From Taklimakanibacter albus (lineage in GTDB: Bacteria > Pseudomonadota > Alphaproteobacteria > Rhizobiales > Aestuariivirgaceae): 64,000 nucleotides of DNA. Shown here piece by piece: positions 1 through 8,496 of this stretch (position 1 is its first letter; each line of letters opens with the position of its first letter). The DNA lies in NCBI RefSeq assembly GCF_016595235.1, contig NZ_JAENHL010000007.1, forward strand, positions 1,992,043 through 2,056,042, given 5' to 3'. Under the pieces are notes generated by a model that saw only the letters and a program-made list of their open reading frames with translations, ran no database searches and was not told where the DNA came from. The position numbers and the translations under genes are program-made.

Positions 1-1
1 G

Positions 2-1204
2 GCCTGGAGGAACTTGAGCGATCGCTTCGGCCGCGACGCGCCGCATATCTTCGCTTTGCTCGGCAGCCCGATGCCGTCCCGCGATCTTCTGCCCTTGGGC
101 TGGAAGGCCTGGCGGGCGCAAGGCGCCGCCTGGATCATCGACACGCTGAAGCTGCTTGTCTCCTCGCCCCGCGCTTTTCTCGACCAGACCTTCGACTCCG
201 AGAAGATCAAGGCGACGCTTGCCGCCTGGGGCCTGCATCTCGATTTCGCGCCCGATATCGCGGGCGGCGCGCTTTTTCCTTATCTCGAGGCGATGGCCGA
301 CCAGAGTTTCGGCATGGCGCTCGGCAAAGGCGGCGCCGATGTGATGATCAAGGCGCTCACCAGCTATCTCAAGGAGCTCGGCGGCGAAATCCATCTCGAC
401 GCCGAGGTCCTGCGCATCGACAGGAGCGCCGGCCGCGCCACCGGCGTCACGCTCGCCGACGGACGGCAGTTCCAGGCGACCCGCGCGGTGATCGCCAATG
501 CCTTGCCGCAGGCCGTTTTCGGCCGCCTCCTCGACGGCGGCAGCGGCGATGCCGAAACCGACCGCCGCATGAAGGCGTTCCGGCCCGGCCCCGGCACGAT
601 GATGATTCATGTCGCCTGCGATGGCCTCCCCGACTGGACGGCGGGGGACGAGCTCAAGCGTTTCGCTTATCTCCATCTCGCCCCTTCGCTCGACATGATG
701 AGCCGCGTCTATCACGAGGCGCTGGCGGGGCTCCTGCCGGCGGAGCCGGTCGTCGTCGTCGGCCAGCCGACCGCCATCGACTCCAGCCGAGCCCCCGACG
801 GCAAGCATATTCTCTGGCTGCAGGTCCGTGTCCTGCCGGCCGAGATCAGGGGCGACGGCAAAAGTGAGATCACCGGCACCGACTGGGACCAGAACAAGGA
901 GGCCTATGCCGACCGCGTGCTCGCCATTCTCGAGACCTACGCGCCGGGCTTCGGCGCCAAGATCCTCGGCCGCGCCGTCTTCTCGCCGATCGATCTCGAG
1001 CGTGAAAATCCCAATCTGCTGGGTGGCGACAATCTCGGCGGCAGCCATCATCTGAGCCAGAATTTTCTCTTTCGCCCGGCGCCCGGATGGTCGCGCTATA
1101 AAACGCCGGTCCCGGGACTTTATCTCGTCGGCGCATCCACTTGGCCGGGGGCCGGCGTCGGCGCCGGGTCGGGTTTCATGCTGGCCAAGATGCTCAGCAA
1201 GTGA
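2..1204 (+). CDS. CrtI-type FAD/NAD(P) oxidoreductase, C-terminal part
   Basis: The reading frame is open to the left edge, so the N-terminus, including the expected FAD-binding Rossmann motif, lies outside the window. About 400 residues remain. The visible part has the second-half layout of phytoene-desaturase-like flavoproteins: a GKGGADVMIKAL stretch followed by a segment that stores the path to a hydride-accepting site, an ADGRQF / ATRAVIAN strand pair of the FAD domain, and the C-terminal PGLYLVGASTWPGAGVGAGS motif that closes over FAD in CrtI and related amine-oxidase-fold enzymes. No carotenoid genes are next to it, so the substrate is unknown; many alphaproteobacterial members are orphan oxidoreductases. 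An internal TTG at 14 could be read as a start but leaves no FAD motif, so a partial gene is the better reading. Confidence 0.8.
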   Translation, partial: AWRNLSDRFGRDAPHIFALLGSPMPSRDLLPLGWKAWRAQGAAWIIDTLKLLVSSPRAFLDQTFDSEKIKATLAAWGLHLDFAPDIAGGALFPYLEAMADQSFGMALGKGGADVMIKALTSYLKELGGEIHLDAEVLRIDRSAGRATGVTLADGRQFQATRAVIANALPQAVFGRLLDGGSGDAETDRRMKAFRPGPGTMMIHVACDGLPDWTAGDELKRFAYLHLAPSLDMMSRVYHEALAGLLPAEPVVVVGQPTAIDSSRAPDGKHILWLQVRVLPAEIRGDGKSEITGTDWDQNKEAYADRVLAILETYAPGFGAKILGRAVFSPIDLERENPNLLGGDNLGGSHHLSQNFLFRPAPGWSRYKTPVPGLYLVGASTWPGAGVGAGSGFMLAKMLSK

Positions 1205-1221
1205 GCTTGCGGGGGATTTAG

Positions 1222-1233
1222 TTTAGACCTAAA
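1222..1233. promoter_or_regulatory. Palindrome upstream of peptide transporter operon
   Basis: TTTAG-AC-CTAAA is a 5+5 inverted repeat in the 75-bp gap between the flavoprotein gene and the binding-protein gene, about 47 bp before the start codon. Its position suits an operator for the following operon, but no regulator gene lies next to it. Low confidence because short AT-rich palindromes arise by chance. Confidence 0.3.
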
Positions 1234-1279
1234 GTATCTATCAATGGCCCGCACAATAAGGGGCGACAGGGAGAGAAAC

Positions 1280-2812
1280 ATGACGACATCCAGGCGTGAT
1301 CTGTTGAAAATCGGTGCCCTTGGCGGCGCCGCTCTGATAGCCGGATTTCCGGGCGCGGAAGTCTCCGCGCAAGGGGCCGAGCTCACCATTGCCTATAATG
1401 TGAACCTGCCCTCCTGGGACCCGACGGTCGGTCCCTCGGCGGTGAACCCGACCATCCAGGCGGTCTATCAGTCGGTCTTCGACATGTATATCGCCCAGAA
1501 CCCCGATCTCTCCTTCGCGCCGGGCCTCGTCACCAAATGGGGCTGGAACGACGACAAGACGAAAGTCGAGATGGAGGTGCGCGACGGCGTCACCTGGCAT
1601 GACGGCTCGCCCTTCACCGCCGAGGATGTCGCCTGGTCGCTCGAGCGCGCCGGCAAGCCCGAGACCGGCAATCCGATCCAGTTCGTGTGGAGCAAGATCG
1701 GCAACTTCAAGGTCGACGGCAATAAGATCACCGCCGATGTGAAGGAGTTCGAGCCGGTCCTGTTCAAATGGATGTCCTTCCTCACCGGCTATGTGCTGCC
1801 CAAGGCCTATTACGAAAAGGTCGGCGCCGAAGGTTTCGAGAAGGCGCCGATCGGTACCGGCCCCTATATGATGGAGAAGTTCGAGCGCAACGCGTTCGTG
1901 CGCCTCAAGGCCAATCCGAACTACTGGGGCGGCAAGCCCGCTTTCGAAACCGTCATAATCAAATTCGTGCCCGATTCGACGAGCCGCGTCGCCGAGGTCG
2001 AATCCGGTTCCTCGCAGGTGACGCTCGAAATTCCCTATGACGAATTCGACCGGCTGAAGGCCAAGGACGGGCTTGCCGGCATCACCACGCCGATCTCCGA
2101 TATCGGCATGATCTTCCTGAACGACATCGATGTGATGCTCGACAAGAATGTCCGCCTCGCCGCCCATCACGCCATCGACAAGCAGCTCATCATCGACCGC
2201 CTGCTTAACGGCTATGGCATTCCGATCGACACGCTCGAGACGCCGCAATATGCGGCCTATGACGCCTCGATCAAGGTCGGCTTTGATCCCGAGAAAGCCA
2301 AAGCGCTTCTGGCCGCCTCGGGCTTCGGGCCCGACAAGCCGGTGAAGTTCAAGATCCAGACCACCAAGGGCTTCAAGCCCAAGGACTACGAGATGATCCA
2401 GGCCATCGTCGGCATGTGGCGCAAGGTCGGCATCGAGGCGGAGATCGAGATCTACGAGATCGCCAAGCATTACGAACTGCGCGCCGCCGACACGCTGGCG
2501 CCGGCCGCTTTCTACAACTGGGGCAATGCGATCGGCGACCCGACCACCTCGACCGGCTTCGCCATGTTCGGCCCGAGCCCGCATTCGGTGTGGGATTCGA
2601 AGGACCTCATCGACATGATCATCCCGCTCTGGGGTGAGAAGGACGAGACCAAGCGCATCGAAGGCTGGAAGGCGGTCAGCAAATACATCGCCGAGCAGGG
2701 TTATGTCATTCCGCTGCTGCAATATGTGCAGCCGATCATTCATGCCAAGTCGGTCAAGGTCACGCCGCATGTCTCGGGCGCCCTCTTGCCCGCGCTGATG
2801 ACGCCGGCCTAA
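1280..2812 (+). CDS. ABC transporter substrate-binding protein, family 5 (peptide/nickel/opine type)
   Basis: A 510-residue periplasmic solute-binding protein of the DppA/OppA family. The N-terminus carries a twin-arginine-like signal (TSRRDLLKIG) followed by a hydrophobic stretch and a likely cut near SAQG. Family features include the WHDGSPFTAEDVAWS segment and the GTGPYMMEKF motif around residue 200. The ATG at 1280 is chosen because a purine-rich GGGAGAG stands just before it and the Tat motif then sits at the extreme N-terminus; an in-frame ATG at 1244 would add 12 residues ahead of the signal. It heads a five-gene operon with two permeases and two ATPases. The ligand (di/oligopeptide, opine or metal chelate) cannot be told from sequence. 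Confidence 0.93.
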   Translation: MTTSRRDLLKIGALGGAALIAGFPGAEVSAQGAELTIAYNVNLPSWDPTVGPSAVNPTIQAVYQSVFDMYIAQNPDLSFAPGLVTKWGWNDDKTKVEMEVRDGVTWHDGSPFTAEDVAWSLERAGKPETGNPIQFVWSKIGNFKVDGNKITADVKEFEPVLFKWMSFLTGYVLPKAYYEKVGAEGFEKAPIGTGPYMMEKFERNAFVRLKANPNYWGGKPAFETVIIKFVPDSTSRVAEVESGSSQVTLEIPYDEFDRLKAKDGLAGITTPISDIGMIFLNDIDVMLDKNVRLAAHHAIDKQLIIDRLLNGYGIPIDTLETPQYAAYDASIKVGFDPEKAKALLAASGFGPDKPVKFKIQTTKGFKPKDYEMIQAIVGMWRKVGIEAEIEIYEIAKHYELRAADTLAPAAFYNWGNAIGDPTTSTGFAMFGPSPHSVWDSKDLIDMIIPLWGEKDETKRIEGWKAVSKYIAEQGYVIPLLQYVQPIIHAKSVKVTPHVSGALLPALMTPA

Positions 2813-2818
2813 CGTCAA

Positions 2819-2849
2819 GCGGGAGGAGCGCCCCCGGCGCCCCTCCCGC
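2819..2849 (+). promoter_or_regulatory. Intraoperon hairpin between binding protein and permease
   Basis: GCGGGAGG and CCTCCCGC flank an inner GCGCC/GGCGC pair, giving a 13-bp GC-rich stem with one A-C mismatch and a 3-base loop. No U-tract follows. It lies in the 63-bp gap between the binding-protein stop and the permease start. Such structures protect upstream mRNA or terminate part of the transcripts, raising binding protein over membrane parts; that role is inferred. Confidence 0.7.
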
Positions 2850-2875
2850 ACCGCTTTGCAAGGTTTCACAAAAGT

Positions 2876-3880
2876 ATGAGCCGAAATCTGCTGATCCGCC
2901 TCGGCTCAACGATGGTCACGCTGTTCGGCGTGGCGTTCATCGTCTTCATCCTGGTGCGGGTCGTGCCCGGCAACCCCATCGCCATGATGCTGCCGCCCGG
3001 CGCCTCCGATGCCGATATCGCTTTGCTCACCGCCCATTACGGCCTCGACAAGCCGATACTGACCCAGTTCTGGATCTGGCTCGGCCGCGCGCTGCAGGGT
3101 GACTTCGGCATGTCGATCTCGCTGCGCCAGGATGTGATGAGCCTGATCTTCGGCCGTCTCCCGGCGACGCTCGAGCTCGCCACTTTGGCGCTTGTCATTG
3201 CCATGGCGCTCGGCGGCGCCCTTGCCATCACCGCTGCGCGTTTCCGCGGCACCGCGGTCGAGACCGGCATCGATCTCGCCAATGGCGCCAGCCTCGCCAT
3301 GCCGGACTTTCTCTGGGGCCTGACCTTCATTCTGCTCTTCGGCGTGCTCATCCCGGTCTTCGCCATATCCGGCCGCGTCTCGCCAAGCCTCGATCTGCCC
3401 TTCGTCACCGGCTTCTATCTGATCGAAAGCATCCTGCGCCTGCGCGTCGACATCTTCCTCGACCTCATGCGCCATATGCTGATGCCGGCCTTGGCTTTGG
3501 CGCTGCCGCTTGCCGCCGTCATCGCCCAGCTGCTCAAGACCTCGCTGAAAGAGGCGATGCAGCAGGATTATGTCATGCTCGCCCGCACCAAGGGCTTTTC
3601 CGAGACCCGCGTGCTGATTTCCGAAGCCCTGCGCAATGCGGTGATCCCGACGCTCACGCTCGCCGGCGTGCAGTTCACCTTCCTGATCGGCGGCACGGTC
3701 ATCGTCGAGCGGCTTTTCTCTTATGAAGGTCTCGGCAATATGGCGATCGACGCGGTCATCAACCGCGACCTGCCGCTGATCCAGGGCATCGTCCTCGTCT
3801 TCGCGCTGATCTTCGTCGTCATCAATCTCATCGTCGATCTGAGCTATGCGCTGCTCAATCCGAGGCTCCGTCATGGCTGA
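2876..3880 (+). CDS. ABC transporter permease, DppB-like
   Basis: A 334-residue inner-membrane permease of the DppB/OppB family with about six transmembrane segments. It opens with the characteristic RLGSTMVTLFGVAFIVFIL helix and VRVVPGNP stretch, then the GLDKPILTQFWIWLGRALQGDFG region, and carries the cytoplasmic coupling loop (EAMQQDYVMLARTKGFSE) that contacts the ATPase. The length is typical. It overlaps the next permease gene by 8 bases, so the two are probably translationally coupled and form the heterodimeric pore with it. Confidence 0.93.
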   Translation: MSRNLLIRLGSTMVTLFGVAFIVFILVRVVPGNPIAMMLPPGASDADIALLTAHYGLDKPILTQFWIWLGRALQGDFGMSISLRQDVMSLIFGRLPATLELATLALVIAMALGGALAITAARFRGTAVETGIDLANGASLAMPDFLWGLTFILLFGVLIPVFAISGRVSPSLDLPFVTGFYLIESILRLRVDIFLDLMRHMLMPALALALPLAAVIAQLLKTSLKEAMQQDYVMLARTKGFSETRVLISEALRNAVIPTLTLAGVQFTFLIGGTVIVERLFSYEGLGNMAIDAVINRDLPLIQGIVLVFALIFVVINLIVDLSYALLNPRLRHG

Positions 3881-4721
3881 GGCGCGTGTCATCCGGGTGA
3901 AAGCAGGCCCGCGGCTGTGGCTGTCGGGCCTGTGGCTCACCTTTTTCGCGCTCGCCGCCATTTTTGCGCCGCTCATCGTGCCGCATGATCCCCTCGCCCA
4001 GGACCTCATGCTCGGCAAATTGCCGCCGGCCTGGGTCGCCGGCCATGAGCCCGGTTATCTGCTCGGCACCGACAGCCTCGGCCGCGATGTGCTGTCACGC
4101 TTGATCTCGGCGGCGCGCCCGGCGCTTTTCGTCGCCATCGGCGCCGGCCTCGCCGCCTGTATCCTGGGCTCGGTGCTGGGATTGATCGCCGGCTTCTTCG
4201 GCGGCTGGACCGATCGCGTCATCTCGCGCATCGTCGATATCTGGATGGCCTTTCCGCCGGTGCTCCTGTCCATCCTGCTGGTCGCCTTCCTCAATCCGAG
4301 CCTGCAGTCGGTCATCATCGCCATCGCCATCATCGACTGGACCCGCTTCTGCCGCGTGGTGCGCGCCGAGACGATGCAGCAGCGCCGCATGGACTATGTC
4401 GAAAGCGCCCGTGCCATGGGCCTGAGCTCGATCGCCACTCTGGCGCGCGAGGTGCTGCCCAATGTCTTGCCGGCGATCATCGTGCTGCTGTCGCTCGAAA
4501 TGGGCATTGCGGTGATCGTCGAAGCCATTCTGTCCTACGTCAATCTCTCGGTGTCGACCGACCAGGCGACCTGGGGCAGCATGATCGCCGAAGGCCGTGG
4601 CATCATCTATCAGGCCTGGTGGGTGCTGGTCTTCCCGATGATCGCCCTGTTCCTGACCGTGCTGGCCTTCAGCCAGTTCGGCGAGGGATTGAAAGAGCGC
4701 TTCGATCCGGTGCTGCGGTGA
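3873..4721 (+). CDS. ABC transporter permease, DppC-like
   Basis: A 282-residue permease of the DppC/OppC family. The N-terminal helix is followed by the family motif LLGTDSLGRDVLSRLISAAR, then five more membrane segments and an ATPase-coupling loop (MDYVESARAMGLSS). The ATG at 3873, inside the end of the upstream gene, gives the normal short N-terminus; an earlier in-frame start at 3846 would add nine residues and overlap more. Its stop overlaps the GTG start of the first ATPase gene (GTGA). Confidence 0.93.
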   Translation: MAEARVIRVKAGPRLWLSGLWLTFFALAAIFAPLIVPHDPLAQDLMLGKLPPAWVAGHEPGYLLGTDSLGRDVLSRLISAARPALFVAIGAGLAACILGSVLGLIAGFFGGWTDRVISRIVDIWMAFPPVLLSILLVAFLNPSLQSVIIAIAIIDWTRFCRVVRAETMQQRRMDYVESARAMGLSSIATLAREVLPNVLPAIIVLLSLEMGIAVIVEAILSYVNLSVSTDQATWGSMIAEGRGIIYQAWWVLVFPMIALFLTVLAFSQFGEGLKERFDPVLR

Positions 4722-5608
4722 CGGAGGCCTACCTCGACATTCGCGATCTGAGTGTCGCTCTCCAGCATAGCGGCGACCGTCTGCTGCGCCGGGTATCGCT
4801 CGCCGTGAGGCCGGGCGAGGTCCACGCTCTGGTGGGTGAGTCGGGGGCCGGCAAGAGTATGATCGCCCGCGCCGTCTTCGGCATCCTGCCGAAAGCGGTG
4901 ACGATCCTCGAAGGACAGGTGACCATCGAAGGAGCCGATCTCAATGGCATGTCGGAGGCCGCGCGCCGTCTGTTCATCGGCAAGCGCGCCGCCTTCATCC
5001 CCCAGGATCCGCTGACCGCGCTCAATCCGTCGAAGCGGATCGCCGATCAGATCTCTGACCGCCTGATCCATATTCTGGGCATGCCCAAGGCCAAGGCGCA
5101 CGAACGCGCCGCGGCCCTCCTCGAAGAAGTGAAGATCGCCGATCCCGAACGGGTGATGCGGCTCTATCCGCATGAATTGTCGGGCGGCATGCGCCAGCGT
5201 GTGCTCATCGCCGCCGCTTTTGCCGGCGAGCCCCGGCTGATCGTCGCCGACGAGCCGACAACGGCGCTCGACGTCACGGTGCAGCGGCAGATATTGGCGC
5301 TCATTGCCGGCATGCAGGCGCGCCACGGCACCGCCCTTCTTTTCATCACCCATAATCTCGGCGTGGTGGCGAAGCTCTGCCAGACGGCATCGGTCCTTTA
5401 TGCCGGCAAGGTGGTCGAGCAGACGAGCGTGCGCCGGCTCTTCGCCGACCCTCGACATGCTTACACGCGCGCCTTGATGGCGGCGACGCCACGCTACGAC
5501 CGACCCGAGGAGTCCCTCAAACCCGCCTCGCCCGAGCTCATGGGTGAGCTCGCCCGCGAAGTGGCCGAGACCGACGCTCTCTGGGCGAAGGAGCGGGCGC
5601 ATGGCTGA
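4718..5608 (+). CDS. ABC transporter ATP-binding protein, DppD-like
   Basis: A 296-residue nucleotide-binding subunit. Walker A is GESGAGKS, the Q-loop region is FIPQDPLTALNPS, the signature is LSGGMRQR, and Walker B is LIVADEPTTALD, followed by the HN switch (FITHNLG). The C-terminal stretch after residue 250 is the oligopeptide/dipeptide transporter extension. The GTG at 4718 overlaps the preceding stop by four bases and places the first beta strand about six residues in, which is normal for the family. It pairs with the following ATPase as a heterodimer. Confidence 0.92.
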   Translation: MTEAYLDIRDLSVALQHSGDRLLRRVSLAVRPGEVHALVGESGAGKSMIARAVFGILPKAVTILEGQVTIEGADLNGMSEAARRLFIGKRAAFIPQDPLTALNPSKRIADQISDRLIHILGMPKAKAHERAAALLEEVKIADPERVMRLYPHELSGGMRQRVLIAAAFAGEPRLIVADEPTTALDVTVQRQILALIAGMQARHGTALLFITHNLGVVAKLCQTASVLYAGKVVEQTSVRRLFADPRHAYTRALMAATPRYDRPEESLKPASPELMGELAREVAETDALWAKERAHG

Positions 5609-6425
5609 CGCTCTGTTCAAGGTCGAAGATCTGCATCTCTCGCTTCCTGATCTGGCGCGCAAGCCGCTCTTCGGCACGGCGCCGCGCATCACGATCCTCA
5701 AAGGCCTGAGCTTCACCGTGCCGGAAGGCGCCATCACCGGCATTGTCGGGGAATCGGGCTCAGGCAAAACCTCGCTCGGTCGCACTTTGATCCGCCTTCT
5801 CACACCTGACGCGGGCCGGATCATCTTTGCCGGACGTGATATTGCCGGTCTCGACGACGAGGCGCTGAGGCCGCTGCGGCGCGACCTGCAGATCATCTTT
5901 CAGGATCCCTTCTCTTCCCTCAACCCGCGCAAGACCGTCGGCGCCATCATCGCGTCACCGCTTCTCCTGCACAAAGTCGCGACGGCCGGCGGCGAGGCCC
6001 GCGATCTCGCTCTGGAAGCGCTGACTCAGGTCGGCTTGCCGGCTTCCTTTGCCGCGCGATATCCGCATGAATTGTCGGGCGGCCAGCGCCAGCGCGTCGG
6101 CATCGCCCGCGCCGTGGCGCTCAAGCCGCGTTTTATCCTGGCGGACGAGATCGTATCGGGTCTCGACGTGTCGAGTCAGGCGCAGATCCTGGCCCTGCTG
6201 ATGGAGCTGCGTGCCCGGATGAACTTCACCATGGCCTTCATCAGCCATGACCTGTCGGTGGTGCGCCGCCTGTGTGACCGCGTGATCGTGATGCGCAAGG
6301 GCGAGATCGTCGAAGACGCCGACACCGTCACACTCTTCGACAAGCCACAGCATGCCTATACGCGGCTGCTGCGCGATTCCATTCCCTTACCGGAAGTGAG
6401 CGACGGCTGGCTCCAGGACGCCTAG
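5601..6425 (+). CDS. ABC transporter ATP-binding protein, DppF-like
   Basis: A 274-residue second nucleotide-binding subunit of the peptide-type importer. Walker A GESGSGKT, signature LSGGQRQR, Walker B FILADEIVSGLD (the usual proline after DE is replaced by isoleucine) and switch histidine in FISHDLS are visible. The ATG at 5601 overlaps the previous gene by 8 bases. The gene ends four bases into the convergent Gfo/Idh gene on the other strand (shared 6422-6425), so no terminator separates the two operons. Confidence 0.92.
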   Translation: MADALFKVEDLHLSLPDLARKPLFGTAPRITILKGLSFTVPEGAITGIVGESGSGKTSLGRTLIRLLTPDAGRIIFAGRDIAGLDDEALRPLRRDLQIIFQDPFSSLNPRKTVGAIIASPLLLHKVATAGGEARDLALEALTQVGLPASFAARYPHELSGGQRQRVGIARAVALKPRFILADEIVSGLDVSSQAQILALLMELRARMNFTMAFISHDLSVVRRLCDRVIVMRKGEIVEDADTVTLFDKPQHAYTRLLRDSIPLPEVSDGWLQDA

Positions 6426-7561
6426 TTGCCGATGCTCGCCACCGACACCCACTGACGGCCCGCAGCCGACTGCTCCATTGCATCGCACACCGCCTGCACC
6501 TTGAGGCCCTGCGCGAAGTCGGGATCCCACGGCCCCTGCGGCCACTTCTCGAGCAGATCGCCGAAATGATTGACGAAGCTCGAGCCATAACCGACGCCCT
6601 GGCCGATCGCCCACCAATTGGCGGCATAAGGATGCGATATATGCTCGGCGCGGATTCGGCGCATGCCATAGAGCTCGACCGCGTCGCTGCCGTCGCCATA
6701 GAGAAGCTCGTTGAGCCTGGCATAATCAAAATGCAGCGTGCCCAGCGTGCCATTCACTTCGACGGTGAAGTCGCAGGGCCGCCGGACGCAGGAACGCGTC
6801 ATTTCCATGATGCCGCGCGCGCCGTTCGAAAACCGCACCAGGGCCGATGAAGCATCGTCGATCTCGACCTTGCGCGTGCCGCCGGGTTTCGCCGGATCGG
6901 TGCGCTCGCGCACGAAAGTCTCCGACTGGGCGCTGACCTCGGCGATATCGCCGACCATCCACTGCGCCATGTCGATCAGATGGGCGCCGAGATCGGCAAT
7001 GGTGGTGCCGCCCATCTTGCGCTCGAAACGCCAGTCGAAGGGGATGTTCGGATCGATGAACTCGTCCGACATCCAGATGGCGCGCCAGTGCTGAATCTTG
7101 CCGACCTTGCCGTCGTCGATCATCCGCTTCATCAGCGAGACAGCCGGGAGCTTGCGGTAGTTGAAGCCGACGGCGTTCAGGACACCGGCTTTCCTGACCG
7201 CCTCGAGCGCCATACGGCCCTCTTCATAGGATGTGGCGAGTGGCTTTTCGGAAATCACCGCCTTGCCATGCGCCGCGGCGGCGGCGGCGATCTCGGCATG
7301 GGTGCCGGGCGGCGTACAGATATCGACGATGTCGACATCGGGGCTTTCGACGATCTTCCGCCAGTCGGCGGTCGAGCGCGCAAAACCGTAGGCGGCGGCC
7401 GCCTTCTCGACGCCGGCTTGATGTCGGCCGCTGATGATATGGAGCTCAGGTTCGACGGGAAGCTTGCGCAAGGTATTGAGCGCCCGATAGGCATAGGAAT
7501 GCGCCTTGCCCATGCCGCCATAACCGATCATGCCGATGCGGACTCTTGGCAATGAAGTCAT
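6422..7561 (-). CDS. Gfo/Idh/MocA family oxidoreductase (A)
   Basis: A 379-residue NAD(P)-dependent dehydrogenase. The N-terminal Rossmann fold has GYGGMG at residues 13-18, the EKP motif is at 105-107 (Lys106), and the C-terminal domain holds D190 and H194 in IADLGAHLID, which with the lysine form the usual catalytic triad. The DWRFE segment before it resembles levoglucosan/glycoside 3-dehydrogenase relatives. The start is ATG at 7561, overlapping the upstream gene stop by four bases and preceded by GGGAGGACGAG. It is the last gene of a four-gene operon starting at 10549. Likely role: oxidation or reduction of a sugar or cyclitol carbon; substrate unknown. Confidence 0.88.
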   Translation of the reverse strand: MTSLPRVRIGMIGYGGMGKAHSYAYRALNTLRKLPVEPELHIISGRHQAGVEKAAAAYGFARSTADWRKIVESPDVDIVDICTPPGTHAEIAAAAAAHGKAVISEKPLATSYEEGRMALEAVRKAGVLNAVGFNYRKLPAVSLMKRMIDDGKVGKIQHWRAIWMSDEFIDPNIPFDWRFERKMGGTTIADLGAHLIDMAQWMVGDIAEVSAQSETFVRERTDPAKPGGTRKVEIDDASSALVRFSNGARGIMEMTRSCVRRPCDFTVEVNGTLGTLHFDYARLNELLYGDGSDAVELYGMRRIRAEHISHPYAANWWAIGQGVGYGSSFVNHFGDLLEKWPQGPWDPDFAQGLKVQAVCDAMEQSAAGRQWVSVASIGN

Positions 7562-8493
7562 CTCGTCCTCCCTTTCATCATGGCGGCCGAAGCCTGCTCG
7601 GCGGCAGTGAGGGCAGCGATCGCATCCGCCGCCGTGGCGCCTTCCGACGGCCGGCCACAGACCGCTTCGGCAAAGCCTTCCGCCTGGAGCCTCAACGCAT
7701 CGAGGAACACTTTCTCGCCGTTGGGCGGCCAGAAGAACCGGCAATCCTCGAAGCCTTTGGTGCCGAAGACCTGCGCCCAGCAGGAATCGCCCAGCGGGAA
7801 ACGACGGCCCAGCGAGATGAGGCCGCTGGCGCCTCCCGACAGGTCGCAGAGCGCTTGGGCGGCATCCGGATCGACCTCGATCCTCTCGGCGAAGACGGTG
7901 TTGGCGGTGGCGACGCGCGGATGGGAGATCTCCTGGCCGGTCAGCCAGCGCAACTGGTCAAATTCATGCACGCCCATGTCGATGAAGGCGCCGCCGCTCG
8001 TGGCGCGGAAGGAAGCGGGCGACGGCATCTCGTCCCACTGATAGCAGGAGACGAGATAGAGATCGCCGAACTCGCCTTGCGCAATCCGGTCCTTGAGGCG
8101 TTTGAGGGCCGGCACGAAACGTCGCCAATAAGCGACCTGGAGCAGCACATTTTCCTTCGCCGCGATCTCGGACGCGATGCGCGCCTCGCGCGCCGTGATG
8201 CCGCAGGGCTTTTCGCACAGGATGGAAAGCCCGGCGACCGCGAGCCGCGCCACCATATTGACGTGATGGCTGCTGGGCACCGCGACCAGCGCGCCGTCGA
8301 TGCCGCCGGCCTTCAACATCTCCTCGACATCGGCATGGAGCTTGACGCCGTCGGGCAGCTTGAGTGAGGAGCGGATCGTTTCCGACGTCTCGGCGACCGC
8401 CACCACTTCGACGCGCTCGCTGCCGGCAAGGGCGCGCAAATGCGTCTGGCCCATCCGGCCCGCACCGACGAGTCCCAGCCGGAACCGCGCCAT
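7558..8493 (-). CDS. Gfo/Idh/MocA family oxidoreductase (B)
   Basis: A 311-residue dehydrogenase, short for the family. Rossmann motif GAGRMG at 10-15, EKP at 94-96, and D172/H176 in GGAFIDMGVHEFDQ give a complete triad. Its similarity in layout to inositol 2-dehydrogenases suggests a polyol or cyclitol substrate, but this is family-level inference. It sits two bases after the isomerase-type gene and overlaps oxidoreductase A by four bases, so three dehydrogenases and one isomerase are translated from one message. The short C-terminus looks intact. Confidence 0.87.
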   Translation of the reverse strand: MARFRLGLVGAGRMGQTHLRALAGSERVEVVAVAETSETIRSSLKLPDGVKLHADVEEMLKAGGIDGALVAVPSSHHVNMVARLAVAGLSILCEKPCGITAREARIASEIAAKENVLLQVAYWRRFVPALKRLKDRIAQGEFGDLYLVSCYQWDEMPSPASFRATSGGAFIDMGVHEFDQLRWLTGQEISHPRVATANTVFAERIEVDPDAAQALCDLSGGASGLISLGRRFPLGDSCWAQVFGTKGFEDCRFFWPPNGEKVFLDALRLQAEGFAEAVCGRPSEGATAADAIAALTAAEQASAAMMKGRTR

Positions 8494-8496
8494 GGC

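Noticed and set aside
1241-2869. 542-residue minus-strand open frame opposite the peptide-binding-protein gene
   Set aside because: It is the antisense shadow of a clear family-5 binding protein in GC-rich DNA; its sequence is Asp/His/Arg/Gly-rich with no domain.
4610-5896. 428-residue minus-strand open frame opposite the Dpp ATPase genes
   Set aside because: Antisense of Walker-motif genes; no signal, membrane or catalytic pattern.
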